From the NCBI GenBank assembly GCA_017384185.1, contig JAFNUH010000065.1, positions 1 to 5,075 on the forward strand: DNA of 5,075 nucleotides, written 5' to 3'. Shown one piece after another: positions 1 to 4,034 of this stretch. Source of the stretch: Alistipes sp. GTDB taxonomy: Bacteria; Bacteroidota; Bacteroidia; Bacteroidales; Rikenellaceae. The notes beneath the pieces are model-generated. The model worked only from the letters and a program-made list of their open reading frames with translations, was not told the origin of the DNA and made no database searches. The position numbers and the translations under genes are program-made. Position 1 is the first letter of the stretch. Every line of letters begins with the position of its first letter.

Positions 1-83
1 ATAGATAGATAGATAGATAGAGGGAGTGGAAGAAAGAGAGAGAGTGTGTGTGAAAGTTGAAAGATAGATAGTAAGGGATAGAA
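1..83. repeat. Cytosine-free purine-rich simple-sequence tract
   Basis: The plus strand contains no cytosine from the window edge to base 83. It opens with five ATAG units (1-20, possibly continuing upstream), then a G/A-rich stretch, then (AG)5 at 35-44 directly followed by (TG)4 at 45-52, and a second short GATA-type run at 62-71. No credible start codon or coding frame is visible here. Together with 84-237 it forms a gene-free region of at least 237 bp. Short tandem units can change length by slippage, but nothing in the window shows a gene controlled by it. Confidence 0.85.
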
Positions 84-147
84 CAAACAAAATAAGTGGC
101 TTAAAAAACTATGGATGAAAAATTCGTATAATGAGGTTATTTTGAAG

Positions 148-209
148 CTGGTTGAAGGGCGAGAAACCGCAGCATACTAAAGTATGTGAGGATTTCTTGA
201 CCGAGCCAG
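148..209. repeat. Long imperfect inverted repeat downstream of rnhB
   Basis: A hairpin is centred at 179-180. GCATACT (172-178) pairs with AGTATGT (181-187), including one G-T pair. Outside an internal loop, CC (167-168) pairs with GG (190-191), and GAAA (163-166) pairs with TTTC (193-196), leaving A192 bulged. CTGG (148-151) can close against CCAG (206-209). The element starts 28 bp past the rnhB stop codon. There is no clean U-tract directly after the stem on the minus strand, so it is not a standard intrinsic terminator. It may form an RNA 3'-end structure for rnhB, or it may be one copy of a dispersed intergenic repeat; copy number cannot be judged from one window. Confidence 0.55.
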
Positions 210-237
210 ATGCCAAAAGAACCCATTAGACGGATTT

Positions 238-834
238 TTAAAACAACTCTAATTGTCCTTCGGTATGGTTAAACGACATACGATGATAGGGCGTAAGACC
301 ATATTCACGGATGGCGAGGCGATGCTCCTTTGTTGGATAACCCTTATTTCTGTCCCAGCCGTAGTGGGGATACTCCTCGTGCAGACGCAGCATATACTCA
401 TCACGGTGAGTCTTTGCCAAGACCGATGCGGCGGCAATGTTGGCATACTTGCCATCACCCTTAACAATACACTTAAAAGGAAGTCCCGTGTGCGAGACAA
501 AACGATTGCCGTCGATAGCCAAAAACTCAGCCGCCACCTTCAGATTCGCAGCCGCTATATTCATTCCCTCAATTGAGGCTTTAAGGATATTTATCTCATC
601 AATGCGTGCCGCCGTAACCTCAGCCACAGCCCACGCCACAGCCTCTCGCTCGATAACCTCACGCAAGATGTTGCGGGCACGCTCGGTCATCTGCTTCGAG
701 TCGTTGAGCAGAGGGTGATAGAAGTCGGGCGGCAGAATAACCGCCGCAGCAAAGACACTGCCCGCAAGACAGCCACGTCCCGCCTCGTCACACCCCGCCT
801 CGAGGAGCTCTTGTTGATAGCTATTTTCCAACAT
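238..834 (-). CDS. rnhB: Ribonuclease HII
   Basis: RNase HII is a cytoplasmic endonuclease that cuts RNA within RNA-DNA hybrids and starts removal of single ribonucleotides misincorporated in DNA. The 198-residue protein has the family's usual length and motifs: CDEAGRG at 15-21 with catalytic D16 and E17, NDSK at 44-47, IDGN at 107-110 with D108, KGDGKY at 125-130 with D127, the AAASVLAKTHRD helix ending at D145, and the GYPT-EH stretch in the C-terminal part. The four acidic residues match the E. coli set (D16, E17, D108, D126) almost number for number, so the enzyme should be active. The ATG start is well supported: an in-frame TAA lies five codons upstream, inside the promoter -7 box, and few residues precede the DEAGRG motif, as in homologues. 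The gene diverges from the membrane-protein gene at 928 and appears monocistronic here. Confidence 0.97.
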   Translation of the reverse strand: MLENSYQQELLEAGCDEAGRGCLAGSVFAAAVILPPDFYHPLLNDSKQMTERARNILREVIEREAVAWAVAEVTAARIDEINILKASIEGMNIAAANLKVAAEFLAIDGNRFVSHTGLPFKCIVKGDGKYANIAAASVLAKTHRDEYMLRLHEEYPHYGWDRNKGYPTKEHRLAIREYGLTPYHRMSFNHTEGQLELF

Positions 835-841
835 ATACGTA

Positions 842-849
842 CAAAGTTA
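842..849 (-). promoter_or_regulatory. rnhB promoter -7 box (TAACTTTG)
   Basis: Read on the minus strand, TAACTTTG is a perfect match to the Bacteroidetes -7 consensus TAnnTTTG. It ends only 7 nt before the rnhB ATG at 834. The primary sigma factor of this phylum usually starts transcription several bases after this box, so the message would start at or within a few bases of the start codon. No clear TTTG -33 element is seen at the usual distance. Confidence 0.6.
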
Positions 850-881
850 CAAATATTTTCTCGTGTTGTGCGCTTTTTTCG

Positions 882-889
882 TACTTTTG
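882..889 (+). promoter_or_regulatory. Promoter -7 box (TACTTTTG) for the membrane-protein gene
   Basis: TACTTTTG matches TAnnTTTG perfectly and is preceded by TTTTTTCG, as is the transporter promoter at 2661. A weak -33 candidate, TTTC, lies at 857-860 with a 21-nt spacer. The expected transcript start near 895 gives a leader of about 33 nt before the ATG at 928. This promoter and the divergent rnhB promoter share a 93-bp gap, so the two polymerase footprints probably overlap. Confidence 0.65.
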
Positions 890-927
890 TAACGTGTAGG
901 CGACCAAAGCCTCTAAAACAGTAAATT

Positions 928-1920
928 ATGGCACGCAAAAAGATAGTACAACACCGCATATTAGACCTCTCGGCGACACTCTTCGTGATTGTCGTCGTGA
1001 CAACACTCCGCTCGTACTTCCTACCTACGGATAACGAGAGCATAGCAAACACCCTCACACCCATAGGCTCGTTCATTCAGAACGTGCAGCAGAGTCTGCC
1101 CCTTCTCTCGGCATTGGTGTGGGCTATGATGTTGGGATTTGCAGGTTTGGACGCAGGACGCTACGGACCTAAATTCTCGCTCTACCCCGCATATACGCTT
1201 ATGGCAATACCCATTTTTGGTGTTATAGCGGGTGCCGTAATGGTCAGCACCGACTATCTGCTATCGGGCATAGCGATGCTACTGATGCTGTTCGGTACGA
1301 AGTATCTTCTGCGCTGTATTATGCGCACGGAGAGCTACAACGACCTGTCGCTCTCGATGCTCTGCTACGGAACGTTGCCGCTACTCTTTGCCCCTGCGGC
1401 GATACTCTATCTCGTCTTGCCGTTCTTGGTACTTGTCGTGCGTAACACGTGGCGTGATTGGGTGGTGAGCACCTTCAGCCTTGCCTTCCCGCTACTCGCC
1501 ATAAGTTATTGGCGCTGGTGCGCAGGACTGGGATTTCGTTCGGCTGGAGAGATGATATACACGTCGATGTTTACGGCGAGCGAGTTCAGCTTCTTCTCGA
1601 CACTCAACATTGCGGGCATCGCCCTGCTCGGTATAATAATTGTGATGGTGGCGTGCGCCATATCGCTAATCATATCGGACCGCTACTCACTGAAGGTGAA
1701 GTCACGTGCCGTGATGCGATTCAACGCCTTTATGTTGCTCGCAACGCTTGTAATGTTCTTTATGCCGGGCTGCACGGCGACAATCTTCGCCATCATAGCC
1801 ACACCCGTAGCCTTACTCTCGCCTATCGTCTTTGTGCGTATGGGCGTAGGCTTCACCGAGTCGTTGTATAGGCTCCTGCTGTTGGCTGCGGCGGCAAATA
1901 TGGTAGTGATGTCGCTGTAA
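928..1920 (+). CDS. Polytopic membrane protein of unknown function
   Basis: I do not recognise this 330-residue protein with confidence. It is strongly hydrophobic, with likely membrane segments near residues 12-32, 57-76, 86-108, 110-128, 143-171, 178-197, 225-250, 266-303 (probably two spans) and 312-330. The N-terminus is short and basic (MARKKIVQHR) and there is no cleavable signal peptide. A loop with RNTWRDW at 172-178 sits between two spans, and KVKSR (256-260) with nearby basic residues marks a probable cytoplasmic loop. The overall pattern, including an R-x-W-R-(D/E)-W element after a hydrophobic hairpin, recalls the uncharacterised Bacteroidetes family DUF6427, but that assignment is tentative. 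No catalytic or metal-binding motif is visible. An in-frame TAA at 922-924 fixes the start, and no Shine-Dalgarno is present, as is common in this phylum. Alternatives are a permease-like or envelope-assembly protein. Confidence 0.85.
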   Translation: MARKKIVQHRILDLSATLFVIVVVTTLRSYFLPTDNESIANTLTPIGSFIQNVQQSLPLLSALVWAMMLGFAGLDAGRYGPKFSLYPAYTLMAIPIFGVIAGAVMVSTDYLLSGIAMLLMLFGTKYLLRCIMRTESYNDLSLSMLCYGTLPLLFAPAAILYLVLPFLVLVVRNTWRDWVVSTFSLAFPLLAISYWRWCAGLGFRSAGEMIYTSMFTASEFSFFSTLNIAGIALLGIIIVMVACAISLIISDRYSLKVKSRAVMRFNAFMLLATLVMFFMPGCTATIFAIIATPVALLSPIVFVRMGVGFTESLYRLLLLAAAANMVVMSL

Positions 1921-1937
1921 AAGTGGATATTTTGCTG

Positions 1938-1968
1938 AAAATAAGGCAAATTTTGAATCCCTTATTTT
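1938..1968 (+). terminator. Inverted repeat with terminator-like U-rich arm after the membrane-protein gene
   Basis: AAAATAAGG (1938-1946) and CCTTATTTT (1960-1968) form a perfect 9-bp stem around a 13-nt AT-rich loop, 17 bp after the stop codon at 1918-1920. The right arm ends in TTTT, so the transcript could fold as a weak, A/U-rich intrinsic terminator. The right arm also contains most of the -33 element of the rplS promoter (TTTG, 1966-1969), so it could instead be an operator. Confidence 0.45.
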
Positions 1969-1996
1969 GAATTTTGAATTTTAAGCGATACCTTTG
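1966..1996 (+). promoter_or_regulatory. rplS promoter (TTTG-N19-TACCTTTG)
   Basis: TTTG at 1966-1969 and TACCTTTG at 1989-1996 are separated by exactly 19 nt, matching both halves and the spacing of the Bacteroidetes housekeeping promoter (-33 TTTG, -7 TAnnTTTG). This is the best promoter in the window, as expected for a ribosomal protein gene. Transcription should begin near 2003, giving a leader of about 150 nt. TTTTGAAT occurs three times around the -33 region (1951, 1965 and 1972). Confidence 0.8.
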
Positions 1997-2028
1997 CACC
2001 CCGTATCAACCTCTTATATAGGGCGTAG

Positions 2029-2107
2029 GGTCATAGAGTTGGGCTGGCGAGGATACTCGAAAGCAAAACGATTCGGGATTACAAGTCAATGGACTGTATG
2101 GTAGACC
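2029..2107 (+). ncRNA. Candidate structured 5' leader RNA of rplS
   Basis: The long rplS leader folds by eye into a closed junction. GGTC (2029-2032) pairs with GACC (2104-2107). Inside is a tall hairpin built from GTT/AAC (2038-2040 with 2067-2069), GCT/AGC (2043-2045 with 2062-2064) and CGAG/CTCG (2048-2051 with 2056-2059) around a GATA loop. The three helices are separated by two identical GG/AA internal loops (2041-2042 with 2065-2066, and 2046-2047 with 2060-2061). A tandem G-A pair (2036-2037 with 2070-2071) extends the base. A second hairpin pairs TAC and AGTC (2080-2082, 2084-2087) with GACT and GTA (2092-2095, 2096-2098), with A2083 bulged. Ribosomal protein genes are often autoregulated through such leaders. 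I cannot say whether this matches a named family; the fold is inferred from one sequence. Confidence 0.5.
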
Positions 2108-2145
2108 AAACGCAGCGATAATGTTGAACGATTAATTTTTAATTC

Positions 2146-2155
2146 TGTTGCAACA
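2146..2155. promoter_or_regulatory. 10-bp perfect palindrome abutting the rplS start codon
   Basis: TGTTGCAACA is a perfect palindrome whose last base touches the rplS ATG at 2156. It follows an A/T-rich stretch (2130-2144) of the kind that takes the place of a Shine-Dalgarno in Bacteroidetes. No purine-rich Shine-Dalgarno is visible. The palindrome could help translation control or be chance. Confidence 0.3.
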
Positions 2156-2524
2156 ATGAACAAAGACGCAATCATCAGACTCGTGAACGAGCAGATGTGG
2201 ACTAAGACCGATGCAGATGTTCCCGCATTCGGCGCAGGTGATACTATCACCGTAACTTATCGTATTGTAGAGGGTAACAAGGAGCGTTTGCAGAGCTTCC
2301 GTGGTGTAGTTATCCAGATTAAGGGTACAGGTAAGACTAAGATGTTTACAATCCGTAAGATCTCTAACGGTGTAGGCGTTGAGCGTATCTTCCCTCTCTA
2401 CTCTCCCCACATCGACCACATCGAGGTTAACAAGTATGGCGTTGTACGTCGTGCACGTATCTACTACTTGCGCAACCTTACAGGTAAGAAGGCTCGTATC
2501 AAGGAGCGTCGTATCGTAAAGTAA
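2156..2524 (+). CDS. rplS: Large-subunit ribosomal protein bL19
   Basis: bL19 lies at the 30S-50S interface of the ribosome and contributes to an intersubunit bridge. The 122-residue product is within the family's usual length and carries its hallmarks: an N-terminal helix (residues 1-14), the F-x-x-GDT(I/V)-V-Y segment near 25-36, the [11 protein letters not shown] core near 43-53, TIRKIS-GVGVER-FPLYSP near 65-84, and the basic C-terminal [18 protein letters not shown] stretch. Codons are more biased than in neighbouring genes, with many CGT, GGT, GTA and AAG choices, which fits high expression. It sits alone between its own promoter and a strong terminator, not in the rpsP-rimM-trmD-rplS operon known from E. 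coli. A 150-nt structured leader suggests post-transcriptional control. Confidence 0.98.
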   Translation: MNKDAIIRLVNEQMWTKTDADVPAFGAGDTITVTYRIVEGNKERLQSFRGVVIQIKGTGKTKMFTIRKISNGVGVERIFPLYSPHIDHIEVNKYGVVRRARIYYLRNLTGKKARIKERRIVK

Positions 2525-2545
2525 TTTTAGCTTTACTATTTCTAC

Positions 2546-2576
2546 AAAGGCTGTCCCTCGGGGCAGCCTTTTGTTT
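2546..2576 (+). terminator. Strong intrinsic terminator of rplS
   Basis: AAAGGCTGTCCC (2546-2557) pairs along its length with GGGGCAGCCTTT (2560-2571) through one G-U pair, followed by TGTTTT. The GC-rich stem with flanking A-tract and T-run, beginning 22 bp after the rplS stop codon, is a classic Rho-independent terminator. It isolates rplS from the transporter operon downstream. Confidence 0.93.
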
Positions 2577-2595
2577 TCGGGGCAGCCTTTTGTTT
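2558..2595. repeat. Tandem 19-bp duplication of the terminator right arm and T-tract
   Basis: The 19-mer TCGGGGCAGCCTTTTGTTT occurs at 2558-2576 and again, identically and without a gap, at 2577-2595. Each copy contains the complete right arm of the rplS terminator plus the T-tract, while the left arm (2546-2557) is present once. The left arm could therefore pair with either copy. Perfect identity suggests a recent slippage duplication, or that the sequence is kept. Confidence 0.95.
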
Positions 2596-2660
2596 ATGGT
2601 AGCACGCTCACTTTTCCCATATTTTCGGAATTACGCACAACAACTTGTAGCTATTTTTCG

Positions 2661-2668
2661 TATATTTG
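2661..2668 (+). promoter_or_regulatory. Promoter -7 box (TATATTTG) for the transporter-priA operon
   Basis: TATATTTG matches TAnnTTTG and is preceded by TTTTTCG, as at the 882 promoter. A TTGT lies at the same upstream distance in both (2645 and 866), but that is closer than a standard -33 element, and no TTTG is seen at 19-21 nt. Transcription should begin near 2675, giving a leader of only about 17 nt. AAAGG at 2677-2681 is a weak Shine-Dalgarno candidate for the ATG at 2692. Confidence 0.6.
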
Positions 2669-2691
2669 TCATTCGTAAAGGTTATTTGGTT

Positions 2692-4032
2692 ATGAGCAAC
2701 GAAACAAGAGCCTCGTTTGGAGGCAAGCTGAGCGCCATCCTCGTCGCCGCTGGTAGTGCCATCGGCTTGGGTAGTATATGGCGATTCCCCTATATGGCTG
2801 GCGAGAACGGTGGTTCCGCATTCCTTTTGGTATATCTGCTTTGTGTATTTGTGGTGGGTATCCCCGTGATGTTGGCAGAGTTTGCCGTGGGTCGCAAGAC
2901 AAAGATGAACGCCGTGGGTGGCTACCGCTCGCTGTCACGCCCGTGGCGCTGGCTCGGATATAACGGCGTGATTGGCGCACTCTTTATCTCTGGCTACTAC
3001 TATATCGTGGCTGGCTGGTCGCTGGAGTATCTGGTTAGCTCCATCGGCGGTCCGCTTTACTCGTCGGGGGAGAGTTTCACCGAGCAGTTCTCTATGTTTC
3101 AGGCATCGTGGCGTGAGTTGTTCTACACCTTCGTATTTATTCTTCTCACGCACCTTATCATCGTGCGTGGCGTAGAGAAGGGTATCGAGAAGGCGGCGAA
3201 GGTGATGATGCCCGCACTATTTATCATTCTGATTATTATGGCAGTACGTGTAGCCTTTATGCCGGGTGCGGCCGAAGGTTACCGCTTCTTCCTTGAGCCA
3301 AACTTCAAGGAGGCATTCACGGCAAAGACAATCTTTACAGCCATCGGTCAGGCGTTCTTCTCGCTCTCGGTGGGTATGGGTTGTATGGTGACCTATGCAT
3401 CATATTTCAAGAAGGATAACAACCTCACGGGCACCTCGTTCAGCGTGGCTCTGCTCACCCTGCTGGTAGCAGTCTTGGCGGGCTTGGTAATCTTCCCTGC
3501 GGTATTCAGTGCAGGTCTGCAGCCCTCGGAGGGTGCTTCGCTAATCTTTATCACGCTGCCCGAGATTTTTAAGGATATGCCCTTTGCGCAGTTGTGGTCG
3601 GCGGTATTCTTTATCCTTCTAACGCTGGCATCGCTCACCTCAACAATCTCGTTCCACGAGGTGCTGACGGCATACTTTGCCGAGGAGTATAAACTCTCTC
3701 GCAAGGCGGCAACACGTGTCACTTCGGGTCTCTCGTTGGCTCTCTGCACGCTCACGCTCTGTTGGACCTTCGACATCGACCTGCTGGGTTTGAAGGATAT
3801 ATCGTTCTTCGAGATTTTTGACTACACGACGGCTAATATCTTGATGCCCTTGGGCGGTCTTTTGACCTGTATCTTCGTGGCGTGGAGTATGAAGCCCGAC
3901 TTCCTGCGTGGCGAGATTACAAACTACGGCGAGATGCGTGGTCGTCTATTCCCCCTGTTGCACTTTACATTAAAATATATCACACCCCTACTTATCGTCT
4001 ATATCTTCGTTAAGAATCTGGGTATTATTTAG
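2692..4032 (+). CDS. Sodium:neurotransmitter symporter (NSS/SNF) family transporter
   Basis: NSS proteins (TC 2.A.22, LeuT fold) are inner-membrane symporters that usually import amino acids with sodium. The 446-residue product has the family signature WRFPYMAGENGG (30-41) after the unwound TM1, and about eleven membrane segments (near 12-36, 41-63, 88-117, 144-159, 170-189, 213-236, 248-274, 296-329, 342-360, 374-399, 420-440), as in the shorter bacterial members. Gate residues seem present: R31, Y103 in TM3 and D377 in TM10. The Na2 site (A313, T316, S317 in TM8) is kept. Odd features are S28 where nearly all members have Asn, and T256 in TM7 where bacterial members usually have Asp or Asn; both positions bind sodium Na1. 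The ATG at 2692 is chosen because the protein then starts just before the conserved F-G-G-K-L segment and after the promoter; an upstream in-frame TTG at 2590 lies in the terminator repeat. Substrate is unknown. priA follows after 2 bp. Confidence 0.95.
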   Translation: MSNETRASFGGKLSAILVAAGSAIGLGSIWRFPYMAGENGGSAFLLVYLLCVFVVGIPVMLAEFAVGRKTKMNAVGGYRSLSRPWRWLGYNGVIGALFISGYYYIVAGWSLEYLVSSIGGPLYSSGESFTEQFSMFQASWRELFYTFVFILLTHLIIVRGVEKGIEKAAKVMMPALFIILIIMAVRVAFMPGAAEGYRFFLEPNFKEAFTAKTIFTAIGQAFFSLSVGMGCMVTYASYFKKDNNLTGTSFSVALLTLLVAVLAGLVIFPAVFSAGLQPSEGASLIFITLPEIFKDMPFAQLWSAVFFILLTLASLTSTISFHEVLTAYFAEEYKLSRKAATRVTSGLSLALCTLTLCWTFDIDLLGLKDISFFEIFDYTTANILMPLGGLLTCIFVAWSMKPDFLRGEITNYGEMRGRLFPLLHFTLKYITPLLIVYIFVKNLGII

Positions 4033-4034
4033 CT

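Noticed and set aside
1..83. CRISPR array or tandem-repeat protein gene
   Set aside because: Units are 2-4 bp with no spacers, and the minus-strand frame through the tract has no start codon.
127..132. TATAAT resembling a sigma-70 -10 box
   Set aside because: Bacteroidetes promoters use TAnnTTTG instead; no -35 partner and no gene follow it.
687..1076. Minus-strand open frame crossing the divergent promoter region
   Set aside because: It overlaps rnhB in another frame and runs antisense into the membrane-protein gene; the arginine- and serine-rich composition is that of a shadow frame.
2036..2071. Kink-turn motif in the rplS leader
   Set aside because: Tandem G-A pairs are present, but the internal loops are symmetric and lack the 3-nt bulge that defines a kink-turn.
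2021..2110. Possible tRNA in the rplS leader
   Set aside because: No cloverleaf, T-loop sequence or CCA-type acceptor stem can be drawn; the pairing fits a simple hairpin leader instead.
2590..2691. In-frame N-terminal extension of the transporter from a TTG at 2590
   Set aside because: The extension lies over the duplicated terminator repeat and the -7 promoter box, and the ATG at 2692 gives the normal N-terminus for the family.
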